24,357 nt of DNA from a virus: positions 14,487 to 38,843 of the IMG/VR virus record IMGVR_UViG_3300030329_000677; one strand, 5' to 3'. The notes under the pieces are model-generated. The model searched no databases, was not told the DNA's origin, and saw only the letters and a program-made list of their open reading frames with translations. A program made the position numbers and the translations under genes. Shown piece after piece: positions 1-7,807 of this stretch (the first letter of the stretch is position 1; each line of letters opens with the position of its first letter).

Positions 1-601
1 TATTTTTTTCAGCAAAAGGACCATTTACATGGTTATAATGAAGAAATACTTGTCCGCAAGTATTACCTTCAAACGGTTCTCTCCAATGCTCTAATTCACA
101 TCCACTATATACTAGCATATCGCCAACATCAAGTAGGACTTTAGTGCCTTTGGGAGCGTTAGGTTTATGTATATTTTTATACTCATCTATAACATTATCT
201 TGACCTGTGCCATCTATAAATATAGGCCACGGATCACCCCCTAAATTAAGGGTAGTTGAGATTTCGCAACTAGGTCGGTCTTTATGTCTTCTTAAAATAT
301 CCCCTTTTTTATAAGCTCTAGCATAAGAATAAGTAGGTATTAAATCTAAACCTGTGTGTTGCTTCATTACAGGAAGCATTTTAACCATAAGAGTTTCCAT
401 TACAAAATCTGCATAACAAGAATATGTATTAGGCACCTGTTGATCGGCCCATGTTCCAAGTATTGGGGACTGTGAGTGTATATTATTTTCATACATAAAT
501 CTTGTTGCATCTCTTTTAAGTAAAAAATAATTTAATATAAAATTAGCTATATCATAAGATAATGCTTTCTTAATTACTTGGTATTTGTAGTCTCTAAACA
601 T
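1..601 (-). CDS. 2OG-Fe(II) oxygenase, HxD type (partial, cut by left edge)
   Basis: Predicted non-haem iron dioxygenase that couples 2-oxoglutarate decarboxylation to substrate oxidation, usually hydroxylation. About 200 residues are visible, starting MFRDYKYQVI; the C-terminus lies outside the window. The HxD metal motif is H106-K-D108 (in RRHKDRP), followed by a beta-rich core with GD-PWPIFID, the turn DVGDMLVYSG, and the distal ligand H172 in EHWREPF. A Gln (Q184) stands where many relatives have the 2OG-binding Arg/Lys, a pattern I associate with this phage subfamily. The ATG overlaps the preceding gene by eight bases (ATGTTTAG), implying translational coupling. It is the sixth oxygenase of the tandem run. 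The substrate is unknown. Confidence 0.82.
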   Translation of the reverse strand, partial: MFRDYKYQVIKKALSYDIANFILNYFLLKRDATRFMYENNIHSQSPILGTWADQQVPNTYSCYADFVMETLMVKMLPVMKQHTGLDLIPTYSYARAYKKGDILRRHKDRPSCEISTTLNLGGDPWPIFIDGTGQDNVIDEYKNIHKPNAPKGTKVLLDVGDMLVYSGCELEHWREPFEGNTCGQVFLHYNHVNGPFAEKN

Positions 602-1091
602 TAAAAATTTCCTGTTCACTTTCATTACACAATAATTCTAAATTTAAACTAATTCTTTTATCATTTATTGATGGTTCTGGATTATGATCTAAAGAAGATG
701 GAAAAATTAACATATCTCCATTATCAGGTTTAAAATATATTTGTTGATTATTTTGTTTAAAACTTATGCCTTTATCTTGAATCTGTAAATATATAACAGA
801 ATTTATAGTAGCAGATTTTTTATGATTATGCCAACCATTTTTATTGTACTTACTATCAGTCATGTAACACCATACTTTAAAATTTTTATCTTTTATAGTA
901 AAAGGTTTTAATATTTTTTTAGCACAATCAATAAATATTTTATAAAGAATATCTATGTATTTTGTTTGTACTTTAAAATTAAGTCCACCATCTTCTTTTT
1001 TTCTTTGATCTATACATTCTTTAATTAAATTTTCTTTAAAGTTTTTAATATCTTCTTCTATTGAAAAACAATGAATTAAATTTTTAAACAT
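594..1091 (-). CDS. 2OG-Fe(II) oxygenase-like protein, HxH type
   Basis: Small predicted 2OG-Fe(II) oxygenase of 165 residues from the ATG at 1091; a TTG three bases upstream is less likely. The core reads GWHNHKKSATINSVIYL, giving H88-N-H90, then FPSSLDH with distal H136, then KRISLNLEL with the likely 2OG-binding R146. This matches the layout of the oxygenase two genes' worth upstream at 1084-1671, where HxH also replaces HxD. The N-terminal half is Lys/Ile-rich and not recognisable. The gene overlaps both neighbours by eight bases, with ATGTTTAA and ATGTTTAG junctions. It is the shortest and most diverged member of the run, so it could be catalytically changed or inactive. Confidence 0.72.
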   Translation of the reverse strand: MFKNLIHCFSIEEDIKNFKENLIKECIDQRKKEDGGLNFKVQTKYIDILYKIFIDCAKKILKPFTIKDKNFKVWCYMTDSKYNKNGWHNHKKSATINSVIYLQIQDKGISFKQNNQQIYFKPDNGDMLIFPSSLDHNPEPSINDKRISLNLELLCNESEQEIFNV

Positions 1092-1671
1092 CAAATCCTT
1101 TTTGTATAAAATTAAAACTCACAGATATCCTTATATCATTAGATTCATTAGGTTCAACACAATGCCACAACCAAGCTGGGAATATAATTATTCTACCTTC
1201 CAATGGGTTTACTCGAACTTCTCGCCACAAATGTGAGGGTGGTTGACCTTCTTTTCTTCTTGGCATAACCATGTGTGCTGTTGCTCTTGGTTCATTAAAT
1301 ACTATTTGTCCAGAATTTTCAGGAGCCTTAATATAGTATACTCCACTAAAATGACTATTGGGATGTACGTGTGGTCTATTATACCCTCCCGGTGGATTTA
1401 TATTAGCCCACATATTTCCAATAATAGGTTCACTTTCTAACCACTCTTCTTGAAATATTTCATTTTGCATTTTAAATAATTCATCAACTAAAGGTTTAAA
1501 CACGGGTATCTTGTGCATCTCGGTTGTGCTATGCCAACCTTTCATATTAGTTCGTTTAATTCCTTTGTCTCTATTTGACCAATCAATTACGGCTTTTTCA
1601 AAAAACCTGTTATCTAGGTTAACATCTTTAGCATATATAATTGTTGGGAAGTATGCAGCTTTAATCATCAT
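1084..1671 (-). CDS. 2OG-Fe(II) oxygenase (2OG-FeII_Oxy_5-like), HxH type
   Basis: Predicted dioxygenase of 195 residues, resembling the putative 2OG-Fe(II) oxygenase family common in cyanophages and pelagiphages (Pfam 2OG-FeII_Oxy_5). Visible motifs are NMWANINPPGGYNRPHVH with H101-V-H103, SGVYYIKAP, a proline-rich insertion around 136-146, GRIIIFPAWLWH with distal H170, and NDIRISVSFNF with R181. The second ligand position is His rather than Asp/Glu, as in two other members of this run. Its ATG overlaps the stop of the upstream oxygenase by four bases (ATGA). The substrate is unknown; protein or small-molecule hydroxylation are both possible. Confidence 0.88.
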   Translation of the reverse strand: MMIKAAYFPTIIYAKDVNLDNRFFEKAVIDWSNRDKGIKRTNMKGWHSTTEMHKIPVFKPLVDELFKMQNEIFQEEWLESEPIIGNMWANINPPGGYNRPHVHPNSHFSGVYYIKAPENSGQIVFNEPRATAHMVMPRRKEGQPPSHLWREVRVNPLEGRIIIFPAWLWHCVEPNESNDIRISVSFNFIQKGFDV

Positions 1672-2252
1672 TTAAACGGAGGACCTCCAAACCACATTAC
1701 TAAAGATTTTCTGTTACCACGTATTACAGGTTTAACTCTATGTCTAATAAATGATGCAAAGAAAATAGCATGTCCTTGTTTTATTTTAGCAACTTTACCT
1801 TCTGATCCTAATTCTAAATCACCACCTTCAAACTCTGATTCAGGAGATAATAAACAAGTCATAGATATTTTTCTTACAGGTGGTTCGTGTGCACAGTTTA
1901 CATCATTGTCTACATGCCATTCATAAAACCCACCTTCTGGATACTCTGTATATTGTGCCATTTCAGTTATAGTCATTCCGTCAAAACCAAAATGATTACC
2001 ATTTGTAGTTTTCATTATACGTTCAATGTCTTTATACATGTCAGCCATTTTTTTAAATGGTATCCAACTAATATGTGAGGTTCTAGTTTTAGTATTTAAT
2101 TCACCACCTTTAATACCTTTGTGATTTCCAACATAAGCATTTTGTTTAGGTTCGCTTCTACCTGCTTCAATAATCATTTGACATTGTTTAGGTGTAAAGA
2201 TTGGTTGTGTAGTTTCTACTATGTAAGATTTCCATCGTGGTTCTGTTATCAT
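1668..2252 (-). CDS. 2OG-Fe(II) oxygenase, PKHD/prolyl-4-hydroxylase-like, HxD type
   Basis: Predicted dioxygenase of 194 residues that looks like the P4Hc/PKHD-type hydroxylases found in marine phages. The metal site is clear: YEWHVDND gives H113-V-D115, FIRHRVKP gives distal H171, and GNRKSLVMWFGG gives the 2OG-anchoring R181. The pattern SPESEFEGGDLEL fits the strand that packs over the iron site. This is the most canonical active site of the six tandem oxygenases. It begins two bases after the preceding oxygenase's stop and overlaps the next gene by four bases. Family relatives hydroxylate peptidyl or free amino-acid side chains, but the substrate here cannot be read from sequence. Confidence 0.9.
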   Translation of the reverse strand: MITEPRWKSYIVETTQPIFTPKQCQMIIEAGRSEPKQNAYVGNHKGIKGGELNTKTRTSHISWIPFKKMADMYKDIERIMKTTNGNHFGFDGMTITEMAQYTEYPEGGFYEWHVDNDVNCAHEPPVRKISMTCLLSPESEFEGGDLELGSEGKVAKIKQGHAIFFASFIRHRVKPVIRGNRKSLVMWFGGPPFK

Positions 2253-2253
2253 A

Positions 2254-2832
2254 TTAATATCCGTATTCTATCCATCCTGTTATTATATACTTATCATTTG
2301 ATAGAGGAGGGTTACCTCTATGAACATGTGTAAATTGTGAAGGCCAAACTAATAGTGTATTCTTCTCAGGTTTAAACCTACATTTCTGATATAAAAATTC
2401 TGTCTCTCCACCTTCAGTTACATCATTAAGATAAACCATAAAAGCTAATATTCTATTTCTAGCTTTCATTGCAGCGTTTTCACAGTGCCAAGTGTGATAA
2501 CCTTCTCCTACTTTAGTTTTTTGTATTTTAACTTCTAATATATGATGTTTAGCTAATTGTTTTAAGTATGAATATTTTTGTACATACAAAGGATAAACTT
2601 CTTTAAAAAATCCTTCTATAAAAGGTTTATTAACGTATGTTAAAGAAACGTTTGTATTGCTTATAGTGCTTATTGCATTATCTGATACTAACGCTTCATC
2701 TTCATTTCTTGGATATACTGCACCTTGTTGTTCACACTTTTTAAAATAATTTACATAATCATCTATTAATTTATTTGGCATAAAATTTTTAAATACACCT
2801 ATGTGATTATCTATGTGGTATTGTTTATCCAT
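2254..2832 (-). CDS. 2OG-Fe(II) oxygenase, prolyl-4-hydroxylase-like, HxE type
   Basis: Predicted dioxygenase of 192 residues. The sequence VGEGYHTWHCENA contains the proximal motif H116-C-E118, an accepted variant of HxD. It is followed by LAFMVYLNDVTEGGETEF, the hallmark strand-turn of P4Hc-fold enzymes, then NTLLVWPSQFTHVHRG with distal H169, and NDKYIITGWIEY with a Lys (K181) at the 2OG-carboxylate position. These residues are all intact, so the enzyme is expected to be active. The start ATG shares its A with the stop of the preceding gene (TAATG), and the stop lies one base before the next ATG. The substrate is unknown. Confidence 0.9.
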   Translation of the reverse strand: MDKQYHIDNHIGVFKNFMPNKLIDDYVNYFKKCEQQGAVYPRNEDEALVSDNAISTISNTNVSLTYVNKPFIEGFFKEVYPLYVQKYSYLKQLAKHHILEVKIQKTKVGEGYHTWHCENAAMKARNRILAFMVYLNDVTEGGETEFLYQKCRFKPEKNTLLVWPSQFTHVHRGNPPLSNDKYIITGWIEYGY

Positions 2833-3497
2833 TATGCTATACCTCTATTTTGTATAGGGTCAAATTGTACATCACAATTTGCAGCTAGTGTTCTTCTTGT
2901 TTCATTTGTTCCATTAAAAGGATAAACGCAGTGTCTCATATCATAGGGAAATATATAAAAATCTCTAAGGTCCATGGGTGGTTGATAATCTATTTTAGCA
3001 AACTGTCCGTTAGCTGCACCTAATATTTGTAGTCTACCATTCTGTTGAACCTGTCCTGCTGAATACTCTTTACCAAAAGTAGAAGGTAATTTTAAAATCA
3101 TTACACTTGATAGACCAGTAAATAACATACCTCTATGTACATGCGTTGGATTATATTCATGTTGTTTCATTTCATTAACCCAAATAGAGTTAAGATGTAA
3201 CTCATAATCTTTTATTTTATTAAATGTTAAGTAATGTTTAAACATTTCCATAAAATAATTTGTTACATCCCTTGGTAATCTATTATGATTTTTCATTTTA
3301 GTTTGGTCAGCCCCATGATAAAACAATGAATGTTCATTTTCAATTTTACCTACTAACTGACCATTAGCTGGTGCAAGGTTATGAAAATTAGTTTCATAAA
3401 TATGGTTAATAGAATTAAATATATCTAGCGGTACTTGATACTTTAAAACAGATTGACCTAAAAATACAAAATCAAATTTAAAATCGGATATGTCCAT
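2832..3497 (-). CDS. 2OG-Fe(II) oxygenase-like protein, HxH type
   Basis: Predicted dioxygenase of 221 residues, and the first oxygenase of the run to be transcribed. After an N-terminal region of about 110 residues come YNPTHVHRGMLF with H119-V-H121, the strand SSVMILKLP, a long insertion, then DFYIFPYDMRHCVYPF with distal H189 and a pair of arginines R201-R202 that could bind 2-oxoglutarate. The layout resembles the gene at 1084-1671, so it is probably the same broad family with a different insertion. The start overlaps the sulfotransferase by 20 bases, tying the two activities into one translational unit. Confidence 0.82.
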   Translation of the reverse strand: MDISDFKFDFVFLGQSVLKYQVPLDIFNSINHIYETNFHNLAPANGQLVGKIENEHSLFYHGADQTKMKNHNRLPRDVTNYFMEMFKHYLTFNKIKDYELHLNSIWVNEMKQHEYNPTHVHRGMLFTGLSSVMILKLPSTFGKEYSAGQVQQNGRLQILGAANGQFAKIDYQPPMDLRDFYIFPYDMRHCVYPFNGTNETRRTLAANCDVQFDPIQNRGIA

Positions 3498-4269
3498 ATT
3501 CTTTTTTTATCCTTTCTGGAATTTTTTCTATATACGGATTATATACTTTTCTAACTGGCCCAGCAAACAGTTTATGCATATTTTTTCCAACTACTTTATC
3601 ATCATAACATAAACCATTTATTTTTACTTGGTCTAAATTATCAAAACGATGGTTAAAATAAGGTTCATCTATAAATTTATATATTTTTCTAAACTCTTGT
3701 TCAGGGTTTGCAACTATATCATTATATTTTACAAAATGACATATTTGAGGATATTTATATGCAGTTTGAATAGATTTAATTTCTTTTACGATAGCACCGT
3801 CTGTATTCATTAAAGCTAATAATTTTTCTTCATCATTTTTTCCTAATTTATTTACAAAAGAATCTGGGTTTTCTGTATACCATTGCATATAACTTGCAAA
3901 CACGTCCATTAAATCTCTTAATAAAATAATACATTTAAATTCATATTTAAAATGTTTTTTTATTAGTTCAAAGTTTCCAGGAGTGCCACTCGTTAGTACA
4001 GGTCCACGGTCTATAATTATTCTTTGAGGCCAATCTTTGTAATATAAATTATACACATTATCTAAAACATTATCTAAAGACTTGTGATCAGGAAAGTTTT
4101 GAAAAGTATCTATTGTCTTTATTGCATAAATATTTTTCATTATTTCTAAAGTTACAGAATTAGCTGTTGTGGCTATTTCAGGGTTCTGATTCATAATACT
4201 TGCAAATAAAGTATTTCCAGATCTAGGTAATGCAATTAAAAAAAATAACTTACGATTTTGGTTTCCCAT
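3478..4269 (-). CDS. PAPS-dependent sulfotransferase
   Basis: Predicted sulfotransferase of 263 residues that would move a sulfuryl group from PAPS to a hydroxyl or amine acceptor. The 5'-phosphosulfate loop is at 15-20 (PRSGNT, after the hydrophobic strand KLFFLIAL), and the 3'-phosphate motif is at 118-127 (RDLMDVFASY, with R118 and S126). Length and motif order fit the bacterial/phage Sulfotransfer family; no signal peptide is seen, so it acts in the host cytoplasm. It overlaps the upstream coiled-coil gene and the downstream oxygenase by 20 bases each. The acceptor is unknown. Its place between adhesin genes and oxygenases suggests, but does not show, a role in modifying surface proteins or glycans. 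Confidence 0.88.
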   Translation of the reverse strand: MGNQNRKLFFLIALPRSGNTLFASIMNQNPEIATTANSVTLEIMKNIYAIKTIDTFQNFPDHKSLDNVLDNVYNLYYKDWPQRIIIDRGPVLTSGTPGNFELIKKHFKYEFKCIILLRDLMDVFASYMQWYTENPDSFVNKLGKNDEEKLLALMNTDGAIVKEIKSIQTAYKYPQICHFVKYNDIVANPEQEFRKIYKFIDEPYFNHRFDNLDQVKINGLCYDDKVVGKNMHKLFAGPVRKVYNPYIEKIPERIKKEYGHIRF

Positions 4270-4927
4270 GTTGCGTAATCTGTTCTTTCTTTTCGTAACT
4301 TTGTTCTAGTTCACCTGACTTTCTAATTCTTTGTAGTGATTGTAATTGACCCATTACATTAAATACTTCTGCCTCACTTGAGTTTGCATTTAATGTTTTA
4401 GCTTTCTCATGATATTGTAAACCATAAGATTCTAATTGGTGAACGTTAACATCTTTATCATTAAACGATCCATCGTTAAATTCTTTCTTTAATTTAGACC
4501 ACATCTTAATTTCACGCATCCTATGCTTTGCAACTTTTTCCATAGATGCTTTACCAAATCTACATTCATCTAAATCTATTTTATATTTAGTTGCTTTATA
4601 TTCATCTTCTTCTTTTTCTATTTTACCTTCTAACCATTTAATTTTTGCTTCGTTTCTTCTATAATCAAATGACAAAGCCATAAGGTTATCTAAATAACTA
4701 GATTGTTCTCTTACACATTGCCAATATTTTGCAGCTTTGGTTGGGTATCTATTATCTTGTAATACAGAAAATCTTGCTTCTGTTTCTGTTCGAAACATTT
4801 GTTTTTTAGTCCATGTATCACGAAGCTCGTCTACCATACCTTTAAATGATGATAGGTCTTCTTGTGTTAATAGATTATTTAAATGTGGTTCTTCTTGTTG
4901 TATTACTTCTTTAACGTCTTTTTTCAT
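4250..4927 (-). CDS. Unknown charged helical protein at head of accessory module
   Basis: I do not assign a function to this 225-residue protein. It is almost wholly helical and highly charged, with likely coiled-coil stretches around 85-170 (for example WLEGKIEKEEDEYKATKY and REIKMWSKLKKEF), and a Lys/Gln-rich tail. There is no signal peptide, membrane segment or obvious catalytic motif. It is the first gene after a 56-base gap that follows the adhesin block, with an AAGGA ribosome site, and its end overlaps the sulfotransferase start. It could be a virion accessory protein, an assembly chaperone for the adhesins, or a partner of the modification enzymes. Confidence 0.7.
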   Translation of the reverse strand: MKKDVKEVIQQEEPHLNNLLTQEDLSSFKGMVDELRDTWTKKQMFRTETEARFSVLQDNRYPTKAAKYWQCVREQSSYLDNLMALSFDYRRNEAKIKWLEGKIEKEEDEYKATKYKIDLDECRFGKASMEKVAKHRMREIKMWSKLKKEFNDGSFNDKDVNVHQLESYGLQYHEKAKTLNANSSEAEVFNVMGQLQSLQRIRKSGELEQSYEKKEQITQHGKPKS

Positions 4928-4952
4928 AGCTTTATCCTTTATAGTTGTTTCT

Positions 4953-4980
4953 TATATATACTATTTAAAATATATTACAA
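4953..4980 (-). promoter_or_regulatory. Candidate promoter for the sulfotransferase/oxygenase module
   Basis: In the 56-base gap before the gene at 4250-4927, the minus strand carries TTGTAA (4980-4975) and, 16 bases later, TATATA (4958-4953) within TATATATAAG. This resembles a sigma-70 -35/-10 pair, although the whole gap is very AT-rich, so chance matches are likely. It is the first clear gap after the adhesin genes and would allow separate expression of the accessory block. Confidence 0.35.
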
Positions 4981-4983
4981 GTC

Positions 4984-5967
4984 TTAACTGTCTGTAAATG
5001 TTCTTGTTACAGGACCTGCACCTGTCCATTCTTCTGAAGCTCCTGAAATAGATCCTGTATCACCACCTGCCATAACAGCCGAAGATGTTGTTCCCCCTCC
5101 CTCTAAATTATATCTTGCTGTATTTAAATTTCCTTCTTCAGTCCAGTTAGTTCCATTCCAAGTTTCTGTCTTATTTGACGGTGTTCCAGTATTTCCACCA
5201 GCAGCTAAAGCACTTGTATAAATTCCAGCAGAACCCACAGTCTGTCTTCCAGTAGTTAAATCATTAACTTCTGTCCAGTTAGTACCATTCCAAGATTCCG
5301 TTTGAGCCGATGGAGAAGCACTACCACCAAAAGCTAAAGCCTCAGTATTAGTAGCACCGCATCCACCAATACCAGTTCTTGCTGTGTTTAAATCGTTAAC
5401 TTCAGTCCAATTAGTTCCATTCCAAGTTTCAGTTTCGTCTAATACTCCATAAGGAGGTGTTGTACCTCCACCAAAAATTAAACCTGCAGTGCTAGTTCCA
5501 GCTCCACCTGAAGTATATTTATGTTGATTTAAATCATTTACTTCAGTCCAGTTCGTTCCATTCCATGATTCTACTATTGCTGTAGAACCAGGAGGACCCA
5601 GATAACCACCAGCAGCTATTGCAGCTGTACTTATTCCAAAACCAGCAGCATTTGCTCTTGCAGTATTTGCATCATTTAATTCAGTCCAGTTTGTTCCATT
5701 AAATAATTCAGTCTGTGCATATTTTGTAGGGTTATTAAAACCAAGGTATACTAAACTTGTACTAGCAGGAGCTGATCCTGCAGCAGCTAAAGCTTCTCTT
5801 GGTTGATTTAAACTATTAGTTGTAGCCCATGAACCTGCAGTTGTAGCTGCTAATCCTTTTAAAACATTAGAAGTTGTATTATACCAAACTTGTCCTTCAA
5901 CAGGATTTGATGGATCGTTTGCTACTATTTCAATTTGTGTTCCTCGTATTTCTTTGTATGTTGCCAT
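4984..5967 (-). CDS. Kelch-like repeat adhesin, single six-blade domain
   Basis: Predicted virion surface protein of 327 residues. A leader of about 45 residues (MATYKEIRGTQIEI, then GQVWYNTTSNVLK) is shared with two upstream paralogues and probably anchors the protein. After it come six repeat units of about 45-50 residues, each beginning with a W-T-E-x-N-D-L-N-x-x-R-like strand, passing through an AxxxGG strand, and ending TExWNGTN. The last unit closes with SEEWTGAG. Six such units fit one Kelch-like beta-propeller. It starts two bases after its paralogue's stop. It is half the size of the other two copies, either an ancestral single domain or a deletion product. Receptor binding is inferred from position and repeat type. 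Confidence 0.82.
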   Translation of the reverse strand: MATYKEIRGTQIEIVANDPSNPVEGQVWYNTTSNVLKGLAATTAGSWATTNSLNQPREALAAAGSAPASTSLVYLGFNNPTKYAQTELFNGTNWTELNDANTARANAAGFGISTAAIAAGGYLGPPGSTAIVESWNGTNWTEVNDLNQHKYTSGGAGTSTAGLIFGGGTTPPYGVLDETETWNGTNWTEVNDLNTARTGIGGCGATNTEALAFGGSASPSAQTESWNGTNWTEVNDLTTGRQTVGSAGIYTSALAAGGNTGTPSNKTETWNGTNWTEEGNLNTARYNLEGGGTTSSAVMAGGDTGSISGASEEWTGAGPVTRTFTDS

Positions 5968-5969
5968 AA

Positions 5970-7799
5970 TTAATCCGTGTCTACCGTTTTAGTTGTTGTT
6001 GTTGAGCCACTCCATTCCTCTGTTGCTGCAGTGTCTGTTGTACTATTAAATCTACCTACAGCATAAAATGCAGCCGCTGATGTACCTGCGGGAGTTCCGC
6101 TTCCACCATATCTAGCTGTGCTTAAATCTGCTAATTCTACCCAGCTAACACCATTCCATTCTTCAGTATTTGCTTTAAAACCAGGTGCTCCTCCAAAAAC
6201 TAGAGATGCAGTTGATGTTCCTGAACCTGCTGCAGAATATCTTGCTGTATTTAAATTATTAAGCTCAGTCCAATTAGTTCCATTCCAAGATTCTGTGTCT
6301 CCTATTGCTGTGGTTGAATAACCACCACTAGCTAATCCAGCTGTAACAATTCCGGTTCCTACTGATTCATACCTACCAGTATTTAAGTCGTTCACTTCAG
6401 TCCAGTTTGTTCCATTATAAAGTTCTGTTACTGCAGTTACTGGTGGTGTTGCACCCCCAAACGCTAAAGCGGACGTGCTATCCGCCCCGAATCCATTTAA
6501 AAATCCTCTTGATGTGTTTAAGTCGTTTACTTCAGTCCAGTTTGTTCCATTCCAACTTTCAGTAAGACTAACATAAGTAGTTGTTAATCCACCATAAGTT
6601 AATGCAGAAGTCGCAGTTCCAGAGCCTGCATTTCCACATCTAGCTTGTTGTAAATCATTTACTTCAGTCCAGTTAGTTCCATTATAAGATTCTGTATTTC
6701 CTACTCCTGTAGGAGGAGGTTGTCCTCCAAACATTAAACCTGCTGTCTGAGTTCCTGCTCCTCCTAAATCTCTTCTTGCTGTGTTAGCAGTTCCTCCAGT
6801 AGCCCAAGCTCCAACTGGTGCACCTGAACCTGTCCATTCTTCTGTTGCTGTTGTTGGTGATCCAGTATTTCCACCAAATGCTAATGCATTTGCAGTTGTT
6901 CCACAACTACCCATTGATCTTCTTATTGTATTTAAATCTCCTTCTTCAGTCCAGTTAGTTCCATTCCAAACTTCTGTTTTATTTGCAGGCGGTAAATCAC
7001 CATTATGAGCTCTTCCCCCTATGGCTAATGCAGCTGGTTGAGTTCCTGCTCCACCTAATGCTGCTCGTAAAGTATTTAAATCGTTTACTTCTGTCCAGTT
7101 GGTTCCATTCCAAGATTCTGTAACAGCATATGCTACTCCTCCTCCCTCTCCACCAAAAGCTAAAGCAGCAGTTGATGTTCCAGCATCTCCAAGTTCTTTT
7201 CTAGTAGTATTTAAATCGTTTACTTCAGTCCAGTTTGTTCCATTCCAAAGTTCTGTAGCTGTAGTTGTTGGTGGTATATTTCCTCCATAAGCTAAAACAG
7301 CAGTATTAGATGATCCTGCTCCTCCCATTAAAGCTCGTGCAGTATTTAAATCGTTAACTTCTGTCCAATTAGTTCCATTCCAAGTTTCTGTAACAGCTTT
7401 ATAAGTTGCACCAGGTGGAGCTATTCCACCAAAACCTAAAGTTGCTGTATTAGGTGCATTTAATGCTCCTCCTAAACTTGCTCTGGCTGTATTTAAATTA
7501 TTTAATTCTGTCCAATTTGTTCCATTATAAGACTCAGTATCACCTGTAGGAGCACCGGGACCCGATGCATATCCTCCAAATCCTAGAGCTGCTGTATATA
7601 TTCCTGATCCAGCTACATTTTCTCTTGAAGTATTCATGTTATTACCACTTCTCCACGAACCAGATGTAGTCGTAGTAGGATATTGAAACTTTAATACATT
7701 ATCAGTATCGTTATACCACACCTCTCCCGTTAACGGATTATCGGGATTAGTCGTATAGTTCCGAATTTTTGTGCCATGTATTTCTTTATACTCAGCCAT
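5970..7799 (-). CDS. Kelch-like repeat adhesin, two six-blade domains
   Basis: Predicted virion surface protein of 609 residues. The leader (MAEYKEIHGTKIRNY, GEVWYNDTDNVLKFQYP) matches its paralogues. Twelve Trp-led repeat units follow. The first six end at TEEWTGSGAPVGA, where a linker of the type WATGGTANTAR opens a second set of six ending TEEWSGSTTT. The repeated core is ESWNGTNWTEVNDLNTAR with only a few changes between copies. This arrangement suggests two side-by-side propellers. Residues between the conserved strands vary more, which is where ligand contacts in propellers usually lie. A GGAGGAG ribosome site is present. It probably acts as a tail-fibre or tailspike component. Confidence 0.84.
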   Translation of the reverse strand: MAEYKEIHGTKIRNYTTNPDNPLTGEVWYNDTDNVLKFQYPTTTTSGSWRSGNNMNTSRENVAGSGIYTAALGFGGYASGPGAPTGDTESYNGTNWTELNNLNTARASLGGALNAPNTATLGFGGIAPPGATYKAVTETWNGTNWTEVNDLNTARALMGGAGSSNTAVLAYGGNIPPTTTATELWNGTNWTEVNDLNTTRKELGDAGTSTAALAFGGEGGGVAYAVTESWNGTNWTEVNDLNTLRAALGGAGTQPAALAIGGRAHNGDLPPANKTEVWNGTNWTEEGDLNTIRRSMGSCGTTANALAFGGNTGSPTTATEEWTGSGAPVGAWATGGTANTARRDLGGAGTQTAGLMFGGQPPPTGVGNTESYNGTNWTEVNDLQQARCGNAGSGTATSALTYGGLTTTYVSLTESWNGTNWTEVNDLNTSRGFLNGFGADSTSALAFGGATPPVTAVTELYNGTNWTEVNDLNTGRYESVGTGIVTAGLASGGYSTTAIGDTESWNGTNWTELNNLNTARYSAAGSGTSTASLVFGGAPGFKANTEEWNGVSWVELADLSTARYGGSGTPAGTSAAAFYAVGRFNSTTDTAATEEWSGSTTTTKTVDTD

Positions 7800-7807
7800 T
7801 TAAATTT

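Noticed and set aside
594-4269. DNA base modification (TET/JBP-like) as the main role of the oxygenases
   Set aside because: The proteins look like P4Hc and phage-type oxygenases and there is no glycosyltransferase or DNA-binding partner nearby, so there is no positive support; it cannot be excluded.
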